64,000 nt of DNA from Syngnathus acus. Taxonomy: Eukaryota > Chordata > Actinopteri > Syngnathiformes > Syngnathidae. This document shows positions 10,744 to 22,194 of the stretch, one piece after another; positions within the stretch are counted from its first letter, which is position 1, and each line of letters starts with the position of its first letter. The stretch is from positions 398,001 to 462,000 of the forward strand of contig NC_051107.1 in NCBI RefSeq assembly GCF_901709675.1, given 5' to 3'. Below the pieces are notes generated by a model that saw only the letters and a program-made list of their open reading frames with translations, had not been told where the DNA came from and did not search any database. The position numbers were made by a program, and so were the translations under genes.

Positions 10744-13100
10744 CATAACTTTCATTCACAGTGTCATGTAACATGGAGTGGGGGGGGGAAACAAATGGTG
10801 CATAAAGTGAGTATGGATTGCTCCCAGTAATAAATTGGCGGGGCTGACATTCCAAATTTTGACAGCAGATGGTGCAAAATTAAGTGGGGGAAAATTGAAT
10901 GAATTGGCAAAGCTGAAATTCCAAAATTCTCCAAAAGATGGAGCCAAAAATATGGGACACACATGGAAGCACAAAAATGGTTTTTATTTGTATTTTTATT
11001 TTACTTGCTTGGCTAAAATATATTCTGTAACCGCTTAAAGCAATATTATCACAGAATTAGACTAAGCTGCCCACCCATATAAGAATAGGGGTGTGTTAAA
11101 AATTGTTGGAAAGGAAAGAACAAATAAGTTTTTATTTTTATTTTATTTTTTCTTCTTTTTATTTTTCTTTGCTTGGCTGAAATATATTCTGTAACAGCAA
11201 CAAGCAATATTATCACACAATTAGGAAAAGAAGCCCACCACGAGTGGTGTGTTAAGAAAAAGGTTAAAACATAAAATCAAGGGCTTTGATTTCTGATTTA
11301 AATGGTTGAGTAAAAAGTGTAACTTTGAAATATTGGTTTTATGAAAGGAGAAGTGAAGAAAAGAGGAAATAAGGTGCTTGCCGGGGTTTCTACAGATTTT
11401 TGGTGGAAAGGGAGTGGGGTGGAACCAGCTGCTCCAACCGCAAGGTTATGACTCATAACTTGTGAGCGTGGGAAACTGGACAGTATAGAGGCCAGCGGAC
11501 ACCTGCTCAAACCGCAAGGTTGTGACTCATAGCCTATGAGCGTGGGAAGCTGGACATTATAGAGAACATTATAGAGGACAGGATAGAAAAAAGGGGGGAG
11601 GGCCAGAGAGGTCTATAAAAAGGTCACCTTGGACATCTGCGGGGCTCTCTCCCGGACCGCGTTCATACGTGAAGAAGCCCGTACGAGTTTCAAGACTTTT
11701 TCTACAGCCTTCAAGAGCCTTGTGTGAGACGCAAGATCGCTGGCCTGGATTAACTTGGATTTACTCAAAGAATTGGACTGGACAACTTTGCATGAGAAAC
11801 TAGGTGAGGGGAGACTTCTTCTGTATGTACGCAAGCGGAGGAGACAGTCATCGGGTAGTCTGTCCTCACGGGGCCTAACTAGTTTCCAAATTGGATTTTA
11901 GAAATAAAATCGAACTGATCACTCGACTTTATTTCCACCAAAAAGAAAATAACACCCAATGGGTAGCTACCTTTTCCCTCTTTTCTGATTTTTGTTTTGC
12001 AATCAAAAGTGCTCCGGGATTGAATGATTTTATTTGCAAGTGTATCAGTGAGTGGGATTGTTCAGTTTTTGGAGGATTGAGATTTGTAATTCTATTTCAT
12101 GCTTCTTCAATAAATGTGTTTTATATACTCATTTAATTCGTGGTGCGCTAATTTGTATGCAATTAATTGTTTGAGGTTGGGTTGATAACTCAGTTTATAA
12201 ATAGGAGATTATTATGGTATGCAAACATACCATAATAAATAACAATAAGGAAGGTTTTCAAATTCGACTTTTCGGATTAGTGTTAGAGCTATAATTAGTA
12301 AATGTCCTTCGGGCACGAGCCCGTTCCTGTTTTTTCGGGCCGCGTCAGAGGCTACTTTGAATGATTTTGAGGGACTAATTTGCCTTCAAAATAAATTGCA
12401 AGATAATAATAATCCGATTAAATCATTTTCAATCGTATTAAGTAAAATATTATTTTGTTGGAAACAATCGAATTGGTGGAAGCACTCTCACGGTTAAGTG
12501 TTTAAATATATCATGTTAAAATTAGTGATTTAATGCATTAAATCCATTCTCACACACTATCATTGACATACTTCCGCAAATGGGACTTTCTTCGGAGAAA
12601 TAGGAAGTAAGCTTGTTACTTCCTCAAACCAAGTAGAGCGAGGCCATATCAAAAGTTATTTCGACAAAACTAGCGCTAGAGGGTGCGCTAGACCAACGAA
12701 TCCTTGAGGTCTTATCAAAGACATCTAAACAATATCCGTAACGTAATACCAGCATCAAACAACCGAAGGGAGCCATCATTACGGCGCGGTCATATTGACG
12801 ACTCGCCTCGAATAGAGTTACTCGGCTCGCGCGTCGGATGACTTAAAAAGGATTGGCGTCGTAAAGAAATTAGATTGATTCTGGTAGAATTAATTTAACT
12901 CGGGTGGTCAGCTACGGACGAGTCCCTTCACCCCCGGCTTATTGAACCCGTTACAGGGGAGCCGGTGCCACTTTAATAAAGTGCGCGTTTGACAACAGTT
13001 ACAGGTAGTATAACATTGACTCCTCACTTAGCCTGTACCGCAGCAACTCTCTCTCCCACTGTTCAACACCCTCTCACTTCCTCAGTCTCTTGAAGGGGTA
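10744..13100. repeat. Repeat-rich insertion splitting the hAT, possible LTR-type element
   Basis: No convincing coding region. Features are consistent with an LTR or similar unit: a TATA-like TCTATAAAAAGG at 11612, a duplicated CCGCAAGGTT-TGACTCATA block at about 11440 and 11512, and an AATAAA at about 12975 after a CCCCCGGCTTATTGAACCCG segment. A second short direct repeat (TTGGCTAAAATATATTCTGTAAC and its variant) occurs near 11010 and 11172. I could not define TG...CA borders or a target duplication. Confidence 0.35.
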
Positions 13101-14520
13101 GCGTCTAATTATCACAACACTACAGCCGAAACTATGCGAGACAAAAAAATCTGCGGATACATTAAAAACGGTGCCTTTGTCTAATGACACCGTTTGCCGC
13201 AGAATAGACAAAATGGGTGCAGACGTTGTCGAACAAGTTGTGGGAAAACTTGGAGACTCTTTTTCACTCCAGCTGGATGAATCCACAGATGTCAGTTGGA
13301 ATGCACAGATTGTTGCTTTTGTGAGATACATTGAGACTGACGACATTTGTGAACACATACTTTTCTACAAAAGTCTGGAGGGGAGAACAACCCGTCGTTA
13401 ATGTCGATAACGCATTTTTTTCTGAAAATGGTATCGGCTGGAAATCCTGCAGCAGCGTGTGTACAGATGCGGCTGCATCAATGACGGGCAGTGCGAAAGG
13501 GGTCATTGCGCGTATTAAAAAGGAAAATCCCGACATTAAGTGGACTCACTGTGTGATTCACAGGGAAGCGGTAGCGTCCAAGAAAATGAGCCCCGTGTTG
13601 CATGATGTTTTGAACGACAGCATCAAAGTGATCAACTTCATCAAGTCAAGGCCACTTAATGCACGTTTGTTCCGCCGCCTCTGTGAAAACATGGGAGCTG
13701 AACACACGCAACTCCTCCTCCATACAGAAGTGCGCTGGCTCTCTCTCGAGGGAAGATACTCAACTGGCTGTTGGAGTTACGAGTTGAAGTGCACACCTTT
13801 CTGACAGAGCACGGATCTCCCCATGCCACCTTGTTCGAGAGCACGGACTGGCTTTCAAAGCTTTGCTATCTGGCAGATATATTCAGCAAACTGAACGAAC
13901 TGAATGTGTCTCTGCAGGGCAAAGACACCAGCATCCTGAACCTGTATGACAAGGTGGGTGGTTTCCTGAAGAAAGCAGAGCTCTGGAAAAGGGCATGTGG
14001 TCAGGAGAATTTCACCTGCTTTCCACAGGTGGATGCTTTTCTCTCCAATGAAGATGTGGAGACAGCTCTAGTGAAGTTAGTCATAGTGGGACATTTGGCT
14101 AACTTGATAAAGGGCTTTCATTGCTACTTTGCTGATATGGAGGAGAAATCTGCACAGCTGAATTGGGTGAGAAACCCATTTCTCTTGTCTGAAGCAAAGA
14201 GAAGCAAGCTTCCTGTCACTCACCAGGAAAAACTGATGGAAGTGGCATCTGACCAGATGAAGTTTGGCGCCTCCACTCTCACACAGTTTTGGGTGTGTGT
14301 GAGGCAGGAGCACCCTGAGATGGGACAGAAAGCTTTGGAGCAGTTGCTGCCCTTTGCCTCCACATATTTATGTGAGACCTCCTTCTCTGCAATGACTGTG
14401 ATCAAAACAAAGCAAAGAAACAGACTGAGCCTGGAGAAGAACTTGATCACAGCAGTTGCCTCCCTGCCACCAAGGATGACAAAGATCCTCAGCGAGGTAC
14501 AAGCCCATGTTTCTCACTAA
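13101..14520 (+). pseudogene. hAT transposase, catalytic and C-terminal part (ZBED/SCAND3-like)
   Basis: This continues the protein started at 9641. Recognisable pieces are VPLSNDTVCRRI, LQLDESTDVS (first catalytic Asp region), VCTDAAASMTG (second Asp region), HCVIHREAVASKKM, LHTEVRWLS and the dimerisation segment LLPFASTYLCETSFSAM. The frame changes twice (at about 13390 and 13760), so it cannot make a full transposase. The C-terminal stop is at 14518-14520. The noncoding tail with CAGGGGGTACATGGC and a probable terminus TTTGAGAACCACTG follows at 15047-15120. Confidence 0.85.
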
Positions 14521-15125
14521 AATGTAGTATGAGTGCAAAAGACTCATTCAAGCTTCAAGACTGTTCAATGCTTGTTCAATGCTTGTCAAATCAAAATCAA
14601 ATGTTCAATGCAACAATTCAATTTTAAGAGAAAAAAAAATTCATTTTTTTGTATCCCAAAAGAGGTAAAGTTGATCATTTTTTATGAGCAAATCTTTATT
14701 ATGAAGTTATCAATTTATTTTGTAAACAAGATATTCATTTATAATTAAGTTAAGTTATTTTTGTGAACACATTTTTAGTTATGTATAGTTTTATTTCCTT
14801 CCAAGAAATTATTACAAGAATGATTAATATAAATTAGCAGCGTTCTGCATACAGTATTTGAGTTTTGAAAGGGTTTATGCCTTCTTGGTGGTCACTGTTT
14901 ACTGTTTATCTTTTTTGTTTCTATATGCATTGCTTGAAACATAAATGTGCCTGTCAGGTACATTGCTACAAGTTGTTTAACTTTAATAAATCAAACACTG
15001 ATGGCACAATCCTGTACCTCTTTCTTTTCGACCAGAAATGTGTTGCGCTGGTCAGGGGGTACATGGCTGAAAAAATATTTCAAAGGAGGTACATCACTGA
15101 AAAAAGTTTGAGAACCACTGCCCTA
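14521..15125 (+). other. 3' non-coding part of the second hAT
   Basis: AT-rich sequence after the transposase stop. It ends with TTTGAGAACCACTGCC at about 15105-15122, a typical hAT right end (complement CAGTGGTTCTCAAA). The matching left end was not found. Confidence 0.45.
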
Positions 15126-15369
15126 GAATAAACAAAAAAGACCTTTCACAGAGAGACAATTTTGGACAACTGGCAACTTAGCAATGGTCTAGTACGTAGT
15201 AATTTCTTCTATCAGTGCCGAAATGGATTTCTTTATTACTTTATTTAGATGTATTCTTTCACTGATTCTTCAAGATGATGTATTTGGTCAAAATGTTTGC
15301 CGTTGGATGTGATTAACATATTAAACATATTTCATAAATCTGACCTGCAGGCGCTGAAGTGATGCCGCT

Positions 15370-17023
15370 ATCAACACTCGTAAGGCGGCGGGCCCTGACA
15401 ACATCCCGGGTCGAGCGCTGAAGGACTGCGCTGGGGAGCTGACGGGTGTCTTCACGGACATCTTCAACATTTCCCTGCAGCAAGCCGTCGTCCTTTCGTG
15501 TTTCAAGGCTGCCACCATCGTACCTGTGCCGAAGAAACCTGCCCCGTCCTGCTTCAATGACTACCGCCCCGTGGCACTGACGCCCATCATCATGAAGTGC
15601 TTTGAGCGGCTTGTCATGGAGCACATCAGATCCATTCTACCCCCCACCATAGACCCCTTCCAGTTTGCGTACCGAGCCAAACGGTCCTCTGAGGATGCCC
15701 TTTGCTCGGCCCTCACCCACCTGGAGAGTAGGGACTCGTATGTGAGATTGCTGTTTGTGGACTTCAGTTCTGCCTTCAACACCATTGTGCCACAACGACT
15801 CATCTGCAAACTCGCCAAGCTGGGCCTCAGTACCTACCTCTGCAACTGGCTACTAGACTTCCTCAGTCAGAGACCTCAGGTGGTACGTGTTGGCGACAAG
15901 ATCTCCGCCAGCATCACGCTGAGCACGGGGCCCCCCCAAGGCTACGTGCTCAGTCCGCTGCTCTACACCCTGCTGACGCATGACTGCGCTGCAACCTACA
16001 GCACCAACCGCATGGTGAAATTTGCTGACGACACGACTCTGGTGGGTCTCATCACCAAGGGTGACGAGACTCAATACAGGTTGGAGGTTGACCTTCTGAC
16101 CACGTGGTGCAAGGACAACAACCTCCTGCTGGACGTCAACAAGACCAAGGAGATTGTTGTTGACTTCCGGAAGGGTCACACCCAACACCTGCCGCTGACC
16201 ATCGACGGTGCTGTGGTGGAGAGAGTGAGCAGCACCAGGTTCCTGGGCAGAGGCGTAGCCAAGCCGGGGCGAGCCAGGGCGGCGCCCCGGTTAGGACTCC
16301 CTGCGCCCCGGTTGGGGAAAAAAATAAATAAAATCGAGCTTTTTCGAATCTTCATTTTCATGCCGTTTTTTTCTTTCGGTCTTGCGCGAATGTGCTTGCG
16401 CTATTCTATGTGCGCGATGTTATCCATTCATCGTTTGCCTCCCGGACCCGGATGTTGTTTTAGCGATCAGCGAACGGCGTGGGTGATGTTCGATTTTTTT
16501 TTCCTGTGGGCGCGCGCCCCTACTGGAAAAATTCCTGGCTACGCCTCTGTTCCTGGGGGTGCACATCAGTGAGGATCTCTCCTGGTCCACCAACACCGCA
16601 TCACTGGCGAAGAAGGCCCAGCGCCGCCTGTACTTCCTGCGGAAACTCAGGCGAGCGTGTGCTCCTCCGGCCGTCATGACTACATTTTACCGTGGCACCG
16701 TTGAGAGCGTCCTCTCCAGTTGTATTGCTGTTTGGGGTGGTAGCTGCACTGACTACAACATGAAGGCCCTCCAGCGCATAGTGAACACGGCTGGTAAGAT
16801 TATTGGTGCTTCACTCCCCTCCTTGAAGGACATTTACACCTCCCATCTCACCCGCAAGGAGACCACGATTGTGAGTGATGTGAGTCACCCCGCTCACTCT
16901 TTGTTCGATCTTCTGCCCTCTGGGAAGAGGTACAGGAGCCTGCGCTCCCGCACCACCAGACTCACCAACAGCTTCATACTCCAGGCTGTTAGGATCCTGA
17001 ACTCTCTCCCCCCTTCTGCGTAG
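15370..17023 (+). pseudogene. LINE reverse transcriptase ORF, interrupted
   Basis: Visible RT blocks are [36 protein letters not shown] (motif with the first catalytic Asp), [14 protein letters not shown] and [10 protein letters not shown] (the catalytic FADD box). Coding is open from before 15526 to about 16247, where the hAT insertion adds foreign codons. It resumes at 16558 with [15 protein letters not shown] and continues to SHPAHSLFDLLPSGKRYRS and a stop at about 17021. The endonuclease half is missing. It is not a functional element. Confidence 0.85.
16248..16549 (+). mobile_element. 302-bp hAT MITE inserted in the LINE
   Basis: The termini are CAGAGGCGTAGCCA and TGGCTACGCCTCTG, perfect inverted repeats, flanked by the perfect 8-bp duplication TTCCTGGG (16240-16247 and 16550-16557). 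Its left part is nearly identical to the start of the large hAT at 5036, which identifies that element as its source type. Confidence 0.95.
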
Positions 17024-17591
17024 CGTCCTGTACTTTTGCGCTATATTCTGACTGTCTCCTGTAATGCACACTTGCTCCGTTTTGCTCCTCTTATTTATTG
17101 TGTTATTTGTTTATTTATTATTTATTCATCACTCTTATTATTCATTGTTTGTGCCTTCTTGTTTTTATTTTGTGTTGTTTGCTTGTATGTATGTCGTGTA
17201 CTATGTCTTGTCACCGTGGGATAGTGGAAACGTAATTTCGATTTCTTTGTGTGTCTTGGCGTGTGAAGAGATTGACAATAAAGCAGACTTTGACTTTGAC
17301 TTTGAAATGTTATTCATCATAACAGTGTCGTATTTAATAAGAATCACTGATAGTAGTTTTTTGGTGAAATATTTTTTTAATGCTGTTCATAAATGCATTT
17401 GTTTTCAAAAAGCTTTTTTTAATATCCATGCTTTAGTATCTACTAAAAGTAAAAACCTTTTATGCAATGACCTTTACATGTCATTTATATTACTTCACAC
17501 AAACACTACATCCATCTGCTCCTGGTTCGGCCCCCTGGTCAAAATTTAGAACCCAATTCGGCCCGCAAGTCAAAAAGGTTGCCCACCCCTG

Positions 17592-18021
17592 GTATAGCCC
17601 CTTGTGAGAGCTTGATGTCATTGAAATACTCTAGTTGGTAAAGTATTTCCACTCAAACAACACAAATCAACAACAACAATCTTAAACAACAATAAAACCA
17701 AAAGAACCAGACCTCCATATCCTCCCCACAACAAACATCCTGTCCCAGTACGCTTTTGAGACAGAAACCATAACTGCTGTCATCTGTGATGCAGGTGCCA
17801 TGGCGACCGCTTCCTGTGGAACAACATGCACGACCCCCCCCCCCGCCCCACTCACTTTGAAAGTTTGTTAGTTTGATAGCCCAATACTATCATCAATACA
17901 ACAATATAGCTGCAGTCTTTTCTACACATTCATTTGATTGATTTATTGTTGATTTTATGACACATTTTATAGTTTATGTAGAAAAGCAACACCTTCAAAC
18001 AGGAGGAAGCTGGTGGCATGG
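17592..18021. other. 3' flank of TCR constant gene A
   Basis: No gene. The sequence is the inverted counterpart of 44264-44700 downstream of constant gene B, so it belongs to the duplicated unit. A C-rich run lies at 17837-17848. A polyadenylation signal read on minus (AATAAATCAATC) occurs near 17940. Confidence 0.6.
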
Positions 18022-18522
18022 CTACTCCAGCGCGCCAAAGCACAGACGCAGTGTCATGACACAGTTGATGGCGAGCGTCTTGACGAAGACAAGGCGTAGG
18101 GCGAGGACAGCGAGGGAGAGGAGATTCACCGTCTTGTCTGCCAACACAATGCACATTTTACTTGGCTCGACAGTCTACGCGTCTCGCATGTTCAATACCA
18201 ACCTGGACCCAACGCATCCGGGCATCGTCCTGGTCCGCTGTCACCTGTGAGGGCAAAACGGAAAGTGACATGACCTGGTGACTCCATTACGTTTACAAGA
18301 GGCCTTATCCCAGCTCCTCACCTTCCTCGCACGTGTCGTTATGGGATAGCAGCGCCAACTGGTTATACAGCGAATCGTCCGATATTCGCACGGGATGAGA
18401 CTCCTCGAACATGTGTCCTTTTCCCGCCTTCGCCGTGGCCTTGTGTCGGCTGAAGCCGGTGGCAAGACATGCATTCAGATTGCGCGCCTCCATTTTGTAG
18501 AAGGACGGCTTAAATTCCTTCC
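18022..18522 (-). CDS. TRAC: TCR alpha-type constant gene, unit A (three coding exons)
   Basis: Membrane-anchored constant region of a T-cell receptor alpha/delta-type chain. Exons on minus are 18322-18522 (67 codons, Ig domain with ACLATGF cysteine and a second cysteine in NDTCEE), 18203-18244 (14 codons, CPDALGP connecting peptide with a cysteine likely used for the interchain bond) and 18022-18137 (transmembrane and tail, ending in TAG). The membrane segment reads VNLLSLAVLALRLVF then VKTLAIN, with the Arg and Lys expected to contact CD3. All splice junctions fit AG/GT: TTTTAG before exon 1, CTCACAG before exon 2, TTGGCAG before exon 3. Exon 1 enters in phase 1, matching the J donors. The tail MTLRLCF resembles TRAC more than TRDC. 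A Cys replaces Gly in the membrane segment compared with units B and C (AINC). No defect is visible. Confidence 0.85.
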
Positions 18523-18718
18523 CTAAAACAAAACCGAGCACATTCTTTCATTCAGCAGAGTCATCAACTAAACACAACCATCGCTGCATACAAAGTGCAG
18601 TACATTGAGCAAACAAGCTAACACAATGCTCAAACAAGCTAATAGTTAGCAAACGTTCTTCTGTTTCTTCTACAAATACCCGTTCTACCCGTTTTTGTAA
18701 TTTCTGGGAGTCTAGATG

Positions 18719-18835
18719 TCTCGTCTCCTTGAACATGTGTCCTTTTCCCACCTTGTCGGTTGAAGCCGGCAGCGAGACATGCCGTCAGATTGCCCGCCTC
18801 CATTTTGTAGAAGGGTAACTCAAACACTTCCGCTA
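18719..18835 (-). pseudogene. Relic constant-domain exon 1 upstream of C-A
   Basis: On minus, a TTTAG acceptor is followed by codons for ELPFYKMEAGNLTACLAAGF, closely similar to the start of the functional Ig exon (FKPSFYKMEARNLNACLATGF). After about 25 codons roughly 14 bases are missing relative to the functional exon, the frame changes, and the second half of the domain is absent. A counterpart lies at 41904-42020 in unit B. It indicates an older second constant gene between J and C. Confidence 0.7.
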
Positions 18836-19106
18836 AAGCAACATTTTGTCATTAAACCCCTAGTCACCCTGGCTGGTGAGCAAAAAAGTTAATGTCAAGC
18901 ACCTTTGCAATAATATTATTAATGATCATTTGAGCTAATGTGTTATTTAAAAAATGTGCACTCAATCCAGTACCACAGACCAAAAATCAACAAATTCGTA
19001 CTCAACGTGAGGATAAAAAATTATGCTCCGGCTAACTTTCTGTTTCCGCTTTTAATTAAACGAAACAACAAAGTGTCTTCTTTAAAAAAATGTTTTCTTC
19101 ACTTAC
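18836..19106. other. J-C intron, unit A
   Basis: Non-coding sequence between the last J and the constant exons, homologous in inverted orientation to 40655-40935 of unit B. It contains GCTCACCAGCCAGGGTGAC on minus, which in unit B sits next to the hAT insertion. Confidence 0.6.
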
Positions 19107-19166
19107 GGGTCTCCACAGTTACTCTGGTCCCACTTCCGAAAAGTAACTTATTGTAACTTCCTATCG
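19107..19166 (-). CDS. TRAJ: TCR J segment J-A3
   Basis: On minus it encodes LLFGSGTRVTVET, the FGxGT J motif, followed by a perfect donor (CCC then GTAAGT). The RSS lies directly upstream at 19167-19194: heptamer TTATGTG, exact 12-bp spacer, consensus nonamer GGTTTTTGT. The coding-flank triplet GTG is kept. It is the last J before constant gene A and is likely usable. Twin of J-B3. Confidence 0.85.
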
Positions 19167-19406
19167 CACATAAGTTGTTTCCTTAACAAAAACCTCATGA
19201 GATGTTTGAACAAGAATCTTATAAGAACCTCTCACATGAATGATATCATTTTGTTCGCATAACTTTAGTCCAGTTTGTAATACATGCTGAGCAGTATAAA
19301 AAAATGGACAGAGAAAATCTATTTTCTCTTTTTCATCCCATGTTTTTGACTTCGTACCACGGTTTGTTTTGCGGTGTTTATATTGTAGCAGAAAAACAGA
19401 ACTTAC

Positions 19407-19463
19407 GAGCCTCCACAGTCACTCTGGTTCCTCTTCCGAAAACTAATTTCCAGTTTCCTGCTC
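19407..19463 (-). CDS. TRAJ: TCR J segment J-A2
   Basis: On minus it encodes KLVFGRGTRVTVEA with donor CTC then GTAAGT. The RSS at 19464-19491 has heptamer TGATGTG, 12-bp spacer and perfect nonamer GGTTTTTGT. Reading frame and splice phase (one base left over) match the constant exon. Twin of J-B2; likely functional. Confidence 0.85.
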
Positions 19464-19494
19464 CACATCAGTTGCCTCTTCAACAAAAACCTCA

Positions 19495-19958
19495 AGAGGA
19501 GCTTCAACCTGAAAAAAACAAGAACTCTTATGGGACGAGACAACTCAGGTGGTAGAGCGATAGATTTTGAGGCCGAAGGTCGTGGCTGAAGCGTCCTTGA
19601 ACAAGACATTGACTCAGCAGAGCCTCCAGATGCTGATGACAAGTCGTGTTAATTCTCTTCGAGTGCCTTGAAGGTGGAAAAGCGCTATACGAAAAAATCC
19701 CTTTAATCTTCATGCACCCACACAAAAATAATAGAATATCATCTGATCATTATTGTAGCAATCAGTTCCAGCTGCATTTTCCCAAATACCAGTTGCAAAA
19801 CTCAATCTAAATTCACATTAGCTGTAGGCCTCTTCACTGTGGCATCCATCAGGTCACCGTTACCCGTCCCGTTGACTTTATGTTGACTGGATGTCCTTCT
19901 CCTTGTCCATGTGATGGCCTATAAAAGCTACAAGCTCCATGATATAAGAAGATGCTAT
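19495..19958. other. Intergenic J-cluster DNA, unit A
   Basis: Non-coding. Homologous in inverted orientation to about 39744-40260 of unit B (shared segments such as ATGCTGATGACAAGTC near 19630 and its complement near 40090). No further J motif with RSS was found. Confidence 0.5.
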
Positions 19959-20019
19959 TGTTTTCCACCGTCACGCTTGTCCCACCCCCTGAGAAGATCT
20001 AGTCGGCCACAGCAGCACC
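19959..20019 (-). pseudogene. TCR J pseudogene J-A1
   Basis: On minus it reads FSGGGTSVTVEN, a J motif with Ser in place of the first Gly, but a TAG stop precedes it (VAD-stop-IF). The donor is changed (ACA then ATAGCA, where twin J-B1 has GTAGCA). The RSS (20020-20047) has nonamer GGTTTGTGT and a 12-bp spacer, but the heptamer TGCTAAG lacks the GTG coding flank. Three defects make it very unlikely to be used. It sits about 135 bp from the divergent V0 leader. Confidence 0.8.
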
Positions 20020-20181
20020 CTTAGCAACGCACACTGTGACACAAACCTACAACCTCATTGGCCACGCCCACCTTCTGTGGCCCCATTGTTTGCTTCAACT
20101 GACGTTGGCTCAGGAAGGAACTTCAATCACAAGTGAGTTAACATCTTGAATGCAGAAGAGGGAGAGAGAAATTCATTCAGT

Positions 20182-20596
20182 ATGTTGCTGTCAGCTTGGA
20201 CGCTGCTTGTCATCACTGTGGCAGGTGAGTGCTGCTTGGCGAACTCAAGAGTTTCCCATCTTGTAAGTGAATGCTGAAATTTATTTTGGCTCATCCTTCA
20301 GGCACCAGCGGTGATGATCTGGTGGCGGTCACGAGTGAAGTGTTTGCAACAAAAGGCAGCCAAGTCACACTGTCATACATCTACACCAGACAGTCATCTA
20401 GTGATTATTTATTCTGGTACAAACAACTTCCTGGACAAGCGCCACACTTCCTGCTTTCCCTCTTGGGAAACGGCAGGACATTAAGTGCCATGCCGGGAAT
20501 GTCGGTGAGCGTGGAAAGCGACAAAGAGCGAGTTCATCTGCACATCGAAGATGCGTCACTTGAACACTCTGCAGTGTACTACTGTGCCGTGAGGCC
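20182..20596 (+). CDS. TRAV: TCR V segment V0 (first cysteine replaced by tyrosine)
   Basis: Antigen-binding variable segment. The leader exon 20182-20224 encodes MLLSAWTLLVITVA and is followed by GTGAGT; the V exon 20302-20596 follows a CTTCAG acceptor. Framework landmarks are FWYKQLPGQAPHFLL, VHLHIEDASLEHSAVYYCAVR. The V-gene start was taken at the signal-peptide ATG. The 23-type RSS follows immediately. One key residue is wrong: where TCR V domains have the first disulfide cysteine (LSC), this reads TLSYIY, a TAC codon. The same change is in the inverted twin psiV6, so it predates the duplication. Without it the canonical Ig disulfide cannot form. The segment may still rearrange in frame. 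Confidence 0.8.
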
Positions 20597-20634
20597 CACA
20601 GTGACACATGGGCCACATTCTCGTTACAAGAACA
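20597..20634 (+). promoter_or_regulatory. V0 recombination signal (23-type)
   Basis: Perfect heptamer CACAGTG at 20597-20603, 22-bp spacer, nonamer ACAAGAACA at 20626-20634 (7 of 9 to ACAAAAACC). It is the only V signal in the window with a consensus heptamer. Confidence 0.9.
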
Positions 20635-21850
20635 TTTCCTGCTCCTGAACCCATCACACTTCCCTCTAGTCAAGGCACAACTTACTTCAAAAGACAAAAC
20701 CCCAACTCCAATAACGAATGCGTTTTCACTTATGAAGTACTTGTTTGGAAGTGGAGCGGACACTAATGAATGAATTGTTGCTTGACTCACTCCACCATAG
20801 AATTCTAATTGACAGAAAAATATATATTAAAGAGTGTACAGTAGAACCTTTGACTTTGACCATAATTCATTCCAGAAAACTGATCGGACACCGATTTGGT
20901 GGGAGTCCGATTAAGTTTTTCCCATAAGAAATCATGGAAAATTGATTAATTCGTTCTGACGTAGCAACAATGAACCCTTTGTGGAATAATTAGTGATGTT
21001 TGTGATGTCTAATATACACCGGGGAGAAGAGTGGTGTGTTGAGCGCATGTCCGTCTGCAAATGGTGGCGCACAATTGCCACGAACAAGAGACAGAATGCC
21101 ATCAAGACGTACATTGCTGGAGAAAGGAAGCTTTTATACACAACCCCTCATTGCGGGGGACAAAAGAAACGTATATGATAACCCTTTTTGAGTTAAAGGC
21201 AGTTGATTTGGCTCTTAACGATGAAAATAGAGCTGTTGCATCTAGCATGGGTGTCAAACTGTTTTTTTTTTCTGATGGTCATTATGACTGTCAACCCAAA
21301 TAAATGTATGAGCACCTCATATTATATACAGTATAACCTACAAAACAAACTGACAACTCGTTTTCAAATCAGACGAGTAAAAACTGGTCAAATATTAAAA
21401 AAAAAATATATTTTTAAAAGTGAAGACAATTTGCAATTCTAGTAATGACACACGAATTTGATGCACAATTACACATGAATTTGATGCACAATTTGTCTTC
21501 GCGGGCCACATAAAATGATGTGGCGGGCCGTATCTGGCCCCCGGGCCTTGAGTTTGACACCTGTGTTATAGAGGTTTGTTACGGCCACTAGAGGTCACTG
21601 GGCTACTGGAGTACTCTGTCTTCTTTGGAGCTTTACGCTCTCATGATGCGCTTTAGCTTGACGAGCTGAACCGAACATTTCTTTGGAAACGCTCTGGGTT
21701 GCAGCGATGCAGTCGGCGAGCCTTAACCCGGCTTGGAAAGTTGTTTGAAGTCCAGTGTTTTATTCGGTTACAGGGGTTCAAAAGCTTCAAATTTTCAGTT
21801 CAAACTCCAATTTGTTCGAACCTGGGACGGTCAAATTCAGAGGTTCTACT
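20635..21850. other. V0 3' flank, with a small hAT-like insertion
   Basis: Homologous in inverted orientation to 38239-39090 in unit B. Within it about 21250-21570 (GGTGTCAAACT ... AGTTTGACACCTG, with GC-rich GGCGGGCCG segments) is a hAT-type element. It is absent from the unit B copy, where GCATCTATTATAGG is continuous near 38505-38520 on the complement. Homology to unit B stops at about 21850. Confidence 0.6.
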
Positions 21851-22194
21851 CATCACAACTACTGTATCTGTCACAGGCCATCAATTCCGAGTCTGAAGGC
21901 CCTGGGCTTAACGGACATTGTTAAAGTGTGCCATAAAATTACTAAAGGCTCACTTAATGACCTTAACGAGGTATTCAAAGTCAGCTCAGGCTACTTATGA
22001 CCCCTTCCATCCTCTGTGGCAGGAGTTTTCTTTACACCCATTGGGCCGCTGAAAGATTCAAGATCCAAAAGATTCAAGAACTCCATGGTTGCTAATGCCA
22101 TTTGTTTTATAAATGCAAATATATGATGTATGTTTCTTTTAACTGCTATTGCAAACAAATTGCCTCAAGGGGAAAATAAAGTATTGTATGATTA
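21851..22194 (+). repeat. LINE 3'-end fragment (L2/CR1-like)
   Basis: It resembles 56895-57270 on the opposite strand. That copy encodes the typical LINE C-terminal block (SHPLWQEFSLLPSGRRF ... CRTKRFKISMVPNAI), and here the same region is recognisable with deletions. It ends AATAAAGTATTGTATG. It abuts the unit A homology border. Confidence 0.6.

Larger units (their letters stand above)
15353..17303 (+). mobile_element. 5'-truncated L2/CR1-like LINE
   Basis: It encodes the 3' two thirds of a non-LTR reverse transcriptase and ends in repeats of GACTTT (17287-17303), a tail style of L2-type LINEs. A shorter minus-strand copy of the same 3' end lies at 41069-41220. A hAT element (16248-16549) is inserted in its coding part. 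The 5' end breaks inside a hAT element, as expected for truncated target-primed insertion. Confidence 0.85.
15190..17591 (+). mobile_element. hAT element of the 'GTGGGCAAAC' family, split by a LINE
   Basis: Two halves of the element seen intact at 3820-4852 lie at 15190-15358 and 17308-17591, in the opposite orientation. The right terminus is GGTTGCCCACCCCTG. A LINE inserted between them. Comparison with the homologous spot in unit B (44.70 kb), which lacks the element, shows that it entered a pre-existing GGCTATAG target after the A/B duplication. Confidence 0.75.
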
